From NCBI RefSeq assembly GCF_900109265.1, contig NZ_FNZM01000012.1, positions 124,001 through 188,000 of the forward strand: DNA of 64,000 bases, written 5' to 3'. How positions within the stretch are numbered: position 1 is the stretch's first letter; each line of letters begins with the position of its first letter. This document shows positions 52,803-60,142 of the stretch, one piece after another. The translations under genes were made by a program, and so were the position numbers. This DNA comes from Paraburkholderia tropica. GTDB lineage: Bacteria; Pseudomonadota; Gammaproteobacteria; Burkholderiales; Burkholderiaceae. The notes below the pieces were generated by a model. The model did no database searches and had not been told where the DNA came from. It was given only the letters and a program-made list of their open reading frames with translations.

Positions 52803-53561
52803 TTACTCGTTCGACCCGGCGGGTCCGCGCTTGACGGTCGTCAGACCGCCGGGGACCTGGAGCGTCGGCAGGATTTCCATATTGCTGATATTGACCGCCA
52901 GCGGCGCGGCAATCGCAAACGCGATCGCGTCGGCAATATCTTCGGGACGGGGCAATTCGAAACCGTCGATAAACTCTTTGCGCGCCGCTTCGATATCGCC
53001 GTGAACGTGGCCGAAAATATCGGTCGCGACGCGACCCGGGCAGATTTCCGTCACGCGCACGCGCTTGCCCGTCGCATCGACACGCAGCTGGCGCGAGAGG
53101 GCGTGAATGCCCGCTTTCGTCGCGTGATAGATCGAGTTGCCGCCGAAGTTGTAGATCGCCGCGATCGAACTGATGTTCACGATATGCCCGCGATCGCGCT
53201 CGACCATTCCCGGCATCGTCAATCGAACGAGGTGCAGCACGGCCTGAAGATTCACCTCCACCTGCACGTCGATGTCCTCGACCTCTGCATTGAGAATCGA
53301 GCCCTTGCGCGACACGCCCGCGTTATTCACCACGATATCGAACGGCACTTTCTTCGTCAGCGCCGTCACGGCATCGAGGTCGCAGACGTCGATCGCGTGC
53401 GCAATGCAGCCGGTGCGCTCCGCGAGTTCATTGAGCCGCTCGGCGTTGCGCGCCAGCGCGTGCACTTCGAGCCCTTCGCGGCAGAAACGCTCGACGATGG
53501 CGGCACCCATTCCGGTCGAAGCGCCCGTCACGAGCGCGGTCTTGTAGTCTGAAAACGGCAT
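52803..53561 (-). CDS. SDR-family oxidoreductase (YdfG-like)
   Basis: 252-residue short-chain dehydrogenase with VTGASTGMGAAIVERF, VNNAGVSRKGS, catalytic Ser in NISSIAAIYNFGG, Tyr-Lys in YHATKAGIHAL and ICPGRVATDIFG. This ordering matches YdfG-type 3-hydroxy acid dehydrogenases. It lies between pxpA and the PEP-carboxylase-like gene with short gaps (78 and 9 bp), so it probably acts on the product of the same pathway. Confidence 0.85.
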   Translation of the reverse strand: MPFSDYKTALVTGASTGMGAAIVERFCREGLEVHALARNAERLNELAERTGCIAHAIDVCDLDAVTALTKKVPFDIVVNNAGVSRKGSILNAEVEDIDVQVEVNLQAVLHLVRLTMPGMVERDRGHIVNISSIAAIYNFGGNSIYHATKAGIHALSRQLRVDATGKRVRVTEICPGRVATDIFGHVHGDIEAARKEFIDGFELPRPEDIADAIAFAIAAPLAVNISNMEILPTLQVPGGLTTVKRGPAGSNE

Positions 53562-53639
53562 GATGGACCTCGGTATGAAATTCTCTTTCGTCGCACCTGC
53601 GGGCGTGCGACAAACCCAGTTGAGCCTCGCGCGGCGCGC

Positions 53640-54416
53640 TCAGTGCGGCGCGCCCACCAGTTGCGACACGGGCGTCACGCGTCCGCCCGCGCGCTCGATC
53701 TCCGCGCGCACCGTGCGGGCGAGATCGACGGCGCCCGGCGTATCGCCATGCAGCAGAATCGATTGCGCGGCCACTTTCAGGCGCTTGCCGGTAATGGTCA
53801 GGATCTCGCCCTGCGTGAGCAGCATGCGCACGCGGGCAAGCACGGCTTCCCGATCCTTGATGACCGCGCCGGCCAGTTGCCGGGACACGAGCGCGCCCTC
53901 GTCGTCATAGGCGCGATCGGCAAGAAAAGTGTTCGCGACGCGCAGACCGAAGCGCTGCGCGGCGCGCTCGATCTGGGTGTTGGTCGACACGCTGACGATG
54001 AGATCGCGGTCGAAGTCCGCGACGGCGCGAACGAGCGGCTCCGCCAGTTCGTACGACGCGGCCGCCATATTGCCGAGCGCCCCGTGAAAGCTCATGTGCG
54101 TGACGCGATAGCCGGCCGCCGTGGCGATGCCCGCGAGCGCGCCCATCTGATAGATCACGTAGTTGGCAAGCTCTTGCGGGTCCGCCTGAATCTGGCGGCG
54201 GCCGAAACCGAGCAGGTCCGGAAACCCCACATGCGCGCCGACCTCGATACCGCGTTGTTTCGCCATCCGCACGGTCCGGTCCATGATCACCGGATCGCCC
54301 GCGTGATAACCGCACGCCACATTCGCGGACGACACGATATCGAGCATCGCCTCGTCCTCGCCCATTCGATACGGGCCGAAGCCTTCGCCCAGATCGGCGT
54401 TCAGATCGATTTCCAA
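53640..54416 (-). CDS. pxpA: 5-oxoprolinase subunit A (LamB/YcsF family)
   Basis: 258-residue protein with the LamB/YcsF signature: DLNADLGEGFG at the start, SSANVACGYHAGDP, GAHVGFPDLLGFGRR, SFHGALGN and LHGDTPGAVDLART. PxpA works with PxpB and PxpC to hydrolyse 5-oxoproline with ATP. The operon also carries biotin carboxylase and carrier genes, which biotin-independent PxpABC does not need, so the true substrate may differ. Confidence 0.9.
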   Translation of the reverse strand: MEIDLNADLGEGFGPYRMGEDEAMLDIVSSANVACGYHAGDPVIMDRTVRMAKQRGIEVGAHVGFPDLLGFGRRQIQADPQELANYVIYQMGALAGIATAAGYRVTHMSFHGALGNMAAASYELAEPLVRAVADFDRDLIVSVSTNTQIERAAQRFGLRVANTFLADRAYDDEGALVSRQLAGAVIKDREAVLARVRMLLTQGEILTITGKRLKVAAQSILLHGDTPGAVDLARTVRAEIERAGGRVTPVSQLVGAPH

Positions 54417-54461
54417 TTGCGCTGCTCCCTGTCTGGTTGGCCCGCACGGGCCAAAACACGT

Positions 54462-54974
54462 TCATGCCCGACGTTCATACGCCGAGGCCGCCGGTTCGCT
54501 GCCGGCCTCCTGGACCGGCGACAGCGCGAACAAGGGCTCGCCGTAACCCACCGCCGCGCCCGGTTCGGCGAGCAACGCTTCGACGATGCCAGGCCCCGCC
54601 GCGACGACCGGCACGCACAGGTCGGCGACTCGCACCAGCCCAAGCACATCGCCCGCCGCCACGGGCATGCCGGCCGAAGCCAGCGGCTCGACGCGCGCCG
54701 GATGCGCGGCGAGGAATTGCCCCGCAAGCGGCGCCCGCACCTCGATCCTGTCGGCGCTCGCACGCGTTGCAGATGAATCGGTCGGCAGCGCAACGTCGCG
54801 CGATGCCGCCGACAGCACCGGCGCGCCGACGGCAGCGGCCCGCGCGTCAGGTTCCAGCGTGAGCCGAACCCGCATGCCGGCACGGCCGATTTCGATGAAT
54901 TCGACGCCCGCGTCGGCCAGCCACGTCGTGATTTGCCGCAGTTCGCGAATATCCGCCTGATTCTGCAATGTCAT
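54462..54974 (-). CDS. BCCP-like protein lacking the biotinyl lysine
   Basis: 170-residue protein that aligns with biotin carboxyl carrier proteins. The N-terminal helix (IRELRQITTWLADAGVEFIE) and a C-terminal biotinyl/lipoyl fold are present: APLAGQFLAA, then GDVLGLVRVADLCVPVV, GIVEALLAEPGAAVGYGEPL. Against the true carrier encoded at 58203-58745 (GQVLCTIEAMKMFIAV) the two align without gaps, and the lysine position is Asp118. It cannot carry biotin. It lies 3 bp from pxpC and 45 bp from pxpA, so it is made with them. A scaffold or regulatory role is a guess. Confidence 0.82.
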   Translation of the reverse strand: MTLQNQADIRELRQITTWLADAGVEFIEIGRAGMRVRLTLEPDARAAAVGAPVLSAASRDVALPTDSSATRASADRIEVRAPLAGQFLAAHPARVEPLASAGMPVAAGDVLGLVRVADLCVPVVAAGPGIVEALLAEPGAAVGYGEPLFALSPVQEAGSEPAASAYERRA

Positions 54975-54977
54975 GTG

Positions 54978-56048
54978 TCAATGTCCGGAAGAGCGAAACA
55001 GCCCGACGAGTTGCTTGACCTTCTCCACATAGCCGTCCAGTTCGCGCGTAGCCGCGACTGCCTCGTCATAGGTTGTCCTGACGAATCGAAGATGCGTACC
55101 GATGCGCGCCTGAGCGAGCCGCCAGATATCGGCTTCGATGACCGTGCCGATCTTCGGATAACCGCCCGATGGCTGCGCATCGCGCAACTGGATGATGGGC
55201 TGACCGCTGTGCGGCACCTGGATCACGCCCGGCACGATGCCGTGCGAGCGCATCTCCAGCGTCTCCACCGTCGCGAGCGTCGATCCGGCAAGGCGGTAGC
55301 CGTAACGGTCGCTTTGCGGCGTCACCTTCCAGGCCGTGCGCCAGAACGCGTCCTGCGATGGCGCGGTGTAGCGCTCGTATTCGGCTGCGGGCAACACGCG
55401 CACGACCGTATCGCCGTCGGCTGCGGCTTCGCCGTCCGGCGTGGCTGCCGGCGCGGGTAGCGAGAGCCAGGGCGGGACGGAGCCGAAGCCCGCCCCGGGG
55501 CCGCAGTTTGCACCGCAGTTTGCACCGCTGCTTGCACCGCTGCTTGCATTGCCGGTGACACGCCCGGTGGCGCTGCCGTCGTGCATCTGTCCGGCGGCCA
55601 CGACATCGCCCTTTTTCAGCGGACGGCCATGAAAGCCGCCGAATTCGCCGCGCATTTGCGTGCTGCGCGAGCCGAGCACGACGGGCACATCCACGCCGCC
55701 CGCGAGCGACAGATAGCAACGCGCGCCATGCTCGGGCACCCCGATCGTCAGCACCTCGCCGCGTTTCGCGTGCAGGGTCCACCACGGCAGCACCGGCCGC
55801 TCGCCCAGCTTCGCCGCGCCGTCCGCACCCGTGAGCGCGAAGGACAGATCGTCGAGAAAGCGCACGCGAAACGGAAACACCGGAATCTCGATGCTCGCGG
55901 CGTCCTCGGCATTGCCGAGCAGCAGGTTGCCGACCGCCAGCGCCAGCCGGTCCATCGCCCCCGCCATGCCCACGCCGTAGCGCAGATAGCCGTCGCGGCC
56001 GCGATCCTGAACGGTCGCGAGCGCGGAAGAAGACAGGATCTCAATCAT
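54978..56048 (-). CDS. pxpC: 5-oxoprolinase subunit C / KipA-type carboxyltransferase-like protein
   Basis: 356-residue protein of the AHS2 (KipA) family, homologous to the second half of urea carboxylase's carboxyltransferase. Motifs: LATVQDRGRDGYLRYGVGMA at the N-terminus, MDRLALAVGNLLLGN, TGADGAAKLG, CYLSLAGGVDVPVVLGSRST and PHSGQPIIQLRDAQPSGGYP. About residue 170 a low-complexity insert (ASSGASSGANCGANCG) encoded by 12-bp tandem repeats interrupts the domain. The ATG overlaps the TGA of pxpB (ATGA), so the two are translationally coupled. Confidence 0.9.
   Translation of the reverse strand: MIEILSSSALATVQDRGRDGYLRYGVGMAGAMDRLALAVGNLLLGNAEDAASIEIPVFPFRVRFLDDLSFALTGADGAAKLGERPVLPWWTLHAKRGEVLTIGVPEHGARCYLSLAGGVDVPVVLGSRSTQMRGEFGGFHGRPLKKGDVVAAGQMHDGSATGRVTGNASSGASSGANCGANCGPGAGFGSVPPWLSLPAPAATPDGEAAADGDTVVRVLPAAEYERYTAPSQDAFWRTAWKVTPQSDRYGYRLAGSTLATVETLEMRSHGIVPGVIQVPHSGQPIIQLRDAQPSGGYPKIGTVIEADIWRLAQARIGTHLRFVRTTYDEAVAATRELDGYVEKVKQLVGLFRSSGH
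55504..55551 (-). repeat. 12-bp tandem repeat in pxpC
   Basis: Four 12-bp units in a row on the plus strand: CAGTTTGCACCG twice, CTGCTTGCACCG once, and CTGCTTGCATTG. They encode Ala-Ser-Ser-Gly twice and Ala-Asn-Cys-Gly twice in PxpC. A unit length divisible by three keeps the frame open when copies are gained or lost. Confidence 0.85.
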
Positions 56049-56848
56049 CGGATAATCCTTTCCACCCTGAAGCGGATCATGTCGCCGGGGGCGAGCGTGG
56101 CGGGATTGGGCTTTGACGGATCGAAGAACGACATCGAGGTATGGCCGATGGTGTTCCAGCCGCTCGGTCCCGCCGAAGCCGAAACGCCCGTCTGCACGCC
56201 GCCGATCGACACTGCGCCGCCGGGCAGTCCGAGCACGGGAACCTTGCGGCGCGGCGTGGCGATCCTCGGATCCATGCCGCCGAGATAGCAGTAGCCGGGA
56301 TGGCTGCCGAGCGCATAGACCGTGTAAAGCGGCGCGCAATGCAGTTCGACGATGTCGTCGATGGACAAGCCCGTGTGCGCCACCACATCGCCGATATGCG
56401 GCCCCGACTCGCCGCCGTAGATCACCGGCAATTCGACGAGCCGCCCTTCCACCTGCAACTCGCCGGCGGCCTCCCACGCGTCGAGCAGCGCCGCCGAGAA
56501 GGCATCGGGATCGGCGGGCGGTTCGGCGAACGTCAGCATGAGGTTGGTGACGCCGGGCACGGCTTCGCGCACGCCCGGCCATGCTTCGACAACACGCGCC
56601 AGCGCCCAGATACGACGCTGCACGGACAGTTCGAGCAGTCCCGGCGCTTCGAAAAGCATCGCGGTCGTGCCGAGCAGACTGATCGCGGCACCCTGAACGC
56701 CCGTCTGGACAGCGGCCTGAGCCGCCTCTGCCCGCAGGACGCCCGCATCGGCGCTGCGCCGTGCGCCGGGTTGCGAGCCAGGTTGCGAGCCGGGTTGCGC
56801 GGGGGCCATCGCGAGATGCCTCGACGCCGCTTCAACGATCTGCGTCAT
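56045..56848 (-). CDS. pxpB: 5-oxoprolinase subunit B / KipI-type protein
   Basis: 267-residue protein of the AHS1 (KipI) family, homologous to the first part of the urea carboxylase carboxyltransferase. Typical segments: VPGVTNLMLTFAEPPADPDA, ELPVIYGGESGPHI, GSHPGYCYLGGMDPRIATP and PSGWNTIGHTSMSFFDPSKP. The N-terminus up to about residue 45 is a low-complexity QPGSQPGSQPGA linker. The ATG at 56848 follows AGGAAAGGA and lies 13 bp after the accC stop. With PxpC it forms the ATP-dependent part of 5-oxoprolinase. Confidence 0.9.
   Translation of the reverse strand: MTQIVEAASRHLAMAPAQPGSQPGSQPGARRSADAGVLRAEAAQAAVQTGVQGAAISLLGTTAMLFEAPGLLELSVQRRIWALARVVEAWPGVREAVPGVTNLMLTFAEPPADPDAFSAALLDAWEAAGELQVEGRLVELPVIYGGESGPHIGDVVAHTGLSIDDIVELHCAPLYTVYALGSHPGYCYLGGMDPRIATPRRKVPVLGLPGGAVSIGGVQTGVSASAGPSGWNTIGHTSMSFFDPSKPNPATLAPGDMIRFRVERIIR
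56769..56801 (-). repeat. 12-bp tandem repeat in pxpB
   Basis: GGTTGCGAGCCA (56769-56780), GGTTGCGAGCCG (56781-56792) and a partial third copy from 56793 encode the Gln-Pro-Gly-Ser repeats near the N-terminus of PxpB. This matches the style of the repeat in pxpC but with a different unit. Confidence 0.75.
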
Positions 56849-58196
56849 GTTCCTTTCCTTTAGCAAGCCAGCGCTCCAGATGGTGGATATCGACGGCGCC
56901 GGCACGGAACGCCGCGTCGTCAAGCATGGCGCGATGCAGCGGCAGGTTCGTGCTCACCCCTTCCACGCGCATCTCGGATAACGCCACGCGCATGCGTGCG
57001 AAGGCTTCGTCGCGCGTCGCGCCAAAGGTAATCACCTTGGCGATCAGCGAGTCGTAATACGGCGGCACGACCGCGCCGCTGCTCATATGCGAATCCACCC
57101 GCACGCCGTTGCCGCCCGGCTGCTCCCAGACCGTCACGCGCCCAGGACACGGCACGAACGAGAACGGGTCCTCGGCGTTGATCCGGCATTCGAGCGCATG
57201 GCCCGACGTGCGGATAGCGTCCTGATGCAGATCGAGCGCATGCCCCTGCGCGACACGAATCTGCTCGCGAACGATGTCGATGCCGGTGGTCGCCTCCGTG
57301 ACGGGATGCTCGACCTGCAAGCGCGTATTCATTTCGATGAAGAAGAACTGGCCGTTCTCGAACAGGAATTCGAACGTGCCGGCACCTCGATAGCCGATCT
57401 GGCGGCATGCGTCGGCGCAGCGCTCGCCCACCTGGCGAATCAGTTCGGCGTCGATTCCGGGCGCGGGCGCCTCCTCGATCACCTTCTGGTGCCGCCGTTG
57501 CAGCGAGCAATCTCGCGACCCCAACCACAGCGCGTTGCCGTGCGCATCGCACAGCACCTGAATCTCGACGTGGCGGGGATGCTCGAGAAACTTCTCGATA
57601 TACAGTTCCGGTTTGCCGAATGCGCGGCGCGCCTCCTCGCGCGTCACCGTGACCGCATCGAGCAGTTTTTCGGGGTCGTGCACCACGCGCATCCCGCGAC
57701 CGCCGCCGCCGCCCGCGGCCTTGACGATCACCGGATAGCCGATGTCGTGCGCAATCCGCGCGATCTCGGCGGGATCGTCCGGCAGCGCGCTGTCGGGTCC
57801 GGGCACGCAGGGCACACCGGCGGCGCGCATCGCGCGCTTGGCCGCGACCTTGTCGCCCATCGTGCGAATCGCCGCGGGATCGGGACCGATGAATGTGAGG
57901 CCGGCCTCGCCGACCTGCTCGGCAAACTCGGCGTTTTCCGACAGAAAACCATAGCCCGGATGAACGGCCTGCGCCCCGCTCGCATGCGCGGCCAGCAGGA
58001 TCGCCGAGCGATTGAGATAGCTGCGCCCGGGCGCAGCCGGCCCGATGCAGATCGCCTGATCGGCCAGACGCACGTAACGCGCGTCGGCATCCGCCTCCGA
58101 ATGGATTGCGACGGTCGCCACGCCCAGTTCCCGGCACGCGCGTTGAATGCGCAGCGCAATTTCGCCGCGATTGGCGATCAATACCTTGTTGAACAT
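56832..58196 (-). CDS. accC: Biotin carboxylase subunit
   Basis: 454-residue biotin carboxylase, which carboxylates biotin on its carrier with ATP and bicarbonate. The ATP-grasp motifs are complete: KAAGGGGGRGMRVVHDPEKL, the catalytic region EMNTRLQVEHPVTEATTGID and the N-terminal NRGEIALRIQRACRELG. It begins 6 bp after accB. A second accBC pair is not expected for fatty acid synthesis alone, and the surrounding pxp genes indicate a dedicated pathway role, for example a urea-carboxylase-like enzyme assembled with PxpB and PxpC. Confidence 0.94.
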   Translation of the reverse strand: MFNKVLIANRGEIALRIQRACRELGVATVAIHSEADADARYVRLADQAICIGPAAPGRSYLNRSAILLAAHASGAQAVHPGYGFLSENAEFAEQVGEAGLTFIGPDPAAIRTMGDKVAAKRAMRAAGVPCVPGPDSALPDDPAEIARIAHDIGYPVIVKAAGGGGGRGMRVVHDPEKLLDAVTVTREEARRAFGKPELYIEKFLEHPRHVEIQVLCDAHGNALWLGSRDCSLQRRHQKVIEEAPAPGIDAELIRQVGERCADACRQIGYRGAGTFEFLFENGQFFFIEMNTRLQVEHPVTEATTGIDIVREQIRVAQGHALDLHQDAIRTSGHALECRINAEDPFSFVPCPGRVTVWEQPGGNGVRVDSHMSSGAVVPPYYDSLIAKVITFGATRDEAFARMRVALSEMRVEGVSTNLPLHRAMLDDAAFRAGAVDIHHLERWLAKGKEHDADR

Positions 58197-58202
58197 GGTG
58201 GG

Positions 58203-58745
58203 TCAGCCGATCCGGAACAACGGTTGACCTGCGGACACTTCGGTGCCCGGCTCGACGAGAATCGCCTCGACCACACCGTCGTGCATCGATTCGACCGCGA
58301 TGAACATCTTCATCGCCTCGATCGTGCAGAGCACCTGGCCCTCGCTCACCGCGTCGCCGACTGCCACGAACGGCACTTCATCGGGCGACGGCTTCAGATG
58401 GGCGATGCCTGCCATCGGCGCGAGAACGTTTTGGGTTTTGACCGGCGATGGCGCGCAAACCGCCTTGGCCACCTCGGGCGCGGCAGCGCGCGCATCGGCG
58501 GCGCCGGTCGTATCCGCTGCGGACTGCGACGATGCATTCGTGCGCACTGCCTCGCGCACTTCGTCGCGCACTTCGTCGCGCGCTGCCTTGACGACACCGC
58601 TTTGCGCCGCCGATGCCGCGTTGTGCGCGCGACGCTGCTTCGTCTTGATGAGCTTCACGCGCTCATCGCCCTCGATCACTTCCAGCTTCGCTAGCGGCGA
58701 TTGCGCGAGCAGGTCGATTAACGCCTTTATCTTCTCGAGATCCAT
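58203..58745 (-). CDS. accB: Biotin carboxyl carrier protein
   Basis: 180-residue carrier. The biotinylation motif is TIEAMKMFIAV with Lys146, followed by GVVEAILVEPGTEVSAGQPL. The N-terminal helix (DLEKIKALIDLLAQSPLAKL) mirrors that of the lysine-less paralogue at 54462. Between them is an Ala-Arg-rich linker with ARDEVRDEVREAVR encoded by a 12-bp repeat. It is the first gene of the run accB-accC-pxpB-pxpC. The next gene upstream on the same strand is nac, 220 bp away. Confidence 0.93.
   Translation of the reverse strand: MDLEKIKALIDLLAQSPLAKLEVIEGDERVKLIKTKQRRAHNAASAAQSGVVKAARDEVRDEVREAVRTNASSQSAADTTGAADARAAAPEVAKAVCAPSPVKTQNVLAPMAGIAHLKPSPDEVPFVAVGDAVSEGQVLCTIEAMKMFIAVESMHDGVVEAILVEPGTEVSAGQPLFRIG
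58553..58576 (-). repeat. 12-bp tandem repeat in accB
   Basis: CGCGCACTTCGT occurs twice in a row at 58553-58564 and 58565-58576, flanked by degenerate copies on both sides. On the coding strand it gives the Arg-Asp-Glu-Val repeat of the linker. It is the third linker repeat in this operon. Confidence 0.75.
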
Positions 58746-58965
58746 CTTTGGGTCCGTAACCGGTTGGACGGCCGCCGGCTAGCCGGCGAACGCGAAGCAC
58801 CGCAGTGACGCGGCGGCCGGGCAACCTGCTGGCTGCCGCGTCCGCCGAACGGCGCGCTTCGTTGCCGTGGCAGCCTGGACTGCCCGGCAATCGGAGATGG
58901 ACTCAATGTATCCGGCGCAGAAAAAACGCGCCAAGACGGTTTGGCTTTGCCGCGATAAGGCGCGC

Positions 58966-59892
58966 TTATGTTTCGGACGCCGGTTGCGAACGCGCGTCGA
59001 ATTCGAGGTCGCTGGCCAGTTCCAGCAGGATGTCGCGAACCGCCGCGGCGGGTTCGGAAAGCGGGAGATGGTCGGACAGGCAAACCGACAGGGGAATCTT
59101 GATCACCGGCGAGACGATCCGGCACTGGACCACATCGCCAGCCGCCGCCACGACGCGCGCCGTGGATTCCGGCAGGATGGTCGCGCCAATGCCGGCGCCC
59201 ACGGCTGCCGACAGCGTCGACGCCGATTCGATTTCGGCGATCACGTTGGGAATCATCTGCACGCGGGCGAATCCCTCGTCGACGTACTTGCGCAGATAGT
59301 TGTACGGACGCGGCAGCAGAAGCGGAACATCGCGCAGATCGACCACGCCGATCTGCTCCTTCGCGATACCCATGCTGCGAGGCGCGACGAGGTAAAGCTC
59401 CTCGTTCATCAGCAGTTGAAACGCGAGTCCATGCACGGGCTTGTCGCCATACAGCACGGCCATGTCCATCCTGCCGTTCATGATCAGTTCGCTCAGCGTC
59501 GTGCCGAAGTTCTCGTTGATATACAGGAGGATATCCGGATGACGCGCCCGCACGGTGCGCAGGAGCGGCAAGGAAAGCGCCGAGGCGCCCGTTCCGGGCG
59601 CGAGCCCCACCGAGACGTGCCCGGCCAGCGTCTGCCCCGCGCTCTTGACGTCGGCCTGAGCCTGCTCGTACTGCCGCAGAATCAGTTGCGCGTGGCGGTA
59701 GAGCGTGGCACCCGCCTCCGTGGGCGTGACGCCGCGTTTGGTGCGCACCAGCAGTTGCTGCTGGAATTCGTCCTCGAGCGTGATCAGTTGCTGGCTCAGT
59801 GCTGGCTGAGCGATATGCAGCACTTCGGCGGCTTGCGTCAGGCTGCCGATGTCCACGATTTTCACGAAGTATTTAAGACGCCGCAGGTTCAC
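58966..59892 (-). CDS. nac: LysR-family nitrogen regulator Nac
   Basis: 308-residue LysR regulator that is, from memory, strikingly close to the Nac protein of Klebsiella: NLRRLKYFVKIVDIGSLTQA, AEVLHIAQPALSQQLITLE, LVRTKRGVTPTEAGATLYRH and SVGLAPGTGASALSLPLLRT. Nac activates or represses genes when nitrogen is limiting. The GTG at 59892 is used because the upstream open frame is in the divergent promoter. It lies upstream of accB on the same strand and divergent from an aminotransferase gene. This places the biotin/pxp operon in a nitrogen context. Confidence 0.9.
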   Translation of the reverse strand: MNLRRLKYFVKIVDIGSLTQAAEVLHIAQPALSQQLITLEDEFQQQLLVRTKRGVTPTEAGATLYRHAQLILRQYEQAQADVKSAGQTLAGHVSVGLAPGTGASALSLPLLRTVRARHPDILLYINENFGTTLSELIMNGRMDMAVLYGDKPVHGLAFQLLMNEELYLVAPRSMGIAKEQIGVVDLRDVPLLLPRPYNYLRKYVDEGFARVQMIPNVIAEIESASTLSAAVGAGIGATILPESTARVVAAAGDVVQCRIVSPVIKIPLSVCLSDHLPLSEPAAAVRDILLELASDLEFDARSQPASET

Positions 59893-60043
59893 GGTATGGC
59901 AGCTCCGGAGCAGTGCAATGTCCGCAATGATAGGGCAACAACGCCATAACGGACAGACTTCCGCCCGTGCGGCGCAGCGCGCGACCGATCGGAATACGCC
60001 TGCGTTCGCCGCTGCGCCCTCGCATGCGCGGCCCCGGCGCGTC

Positions 60044-60058
60044 ATAAGTCAATGTTAT
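60044..60058. promoter_or_regulatory. Nac-binding-site candidate (ATA-N9-TAT)
   Basis: ATAAGTCAATGTTAT fits the ATA-N9-TAT consensus described for Nac exactly and has inverted arms ATAA and TTAT. It lies in the 250-bp gap between nac and the divergent aminotransferase gene, 85 bp before the latter's start. It could mediate autoregulation of nac or control of the aminotransferase gene. Confidence 0.6.
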
Positions 60059-60142
60059 TGCACCAGCGGAAAGTTATCTTGGCTCCAAAATTTTCGGGCG
60101 CGTAATGTGAGCGCCACGTACAACGCCGTTCAGGAGCCAACT

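Noticed and set aside
49734..53552. Open frame of 1272 codons on the plus strand
   Set aside because: It lies antisense to the PEP-carboxylase-like and SDR genes; its Arg/His-rich composition is that of a mirror frame in GC-rich coding DNA.
59893..59960. Possible sigma-54 promoter upstream of nac
   Set aside because: Searching for TGGCAC-N5-TTGC on the minus strand gave only partial matches with wrong spacing.
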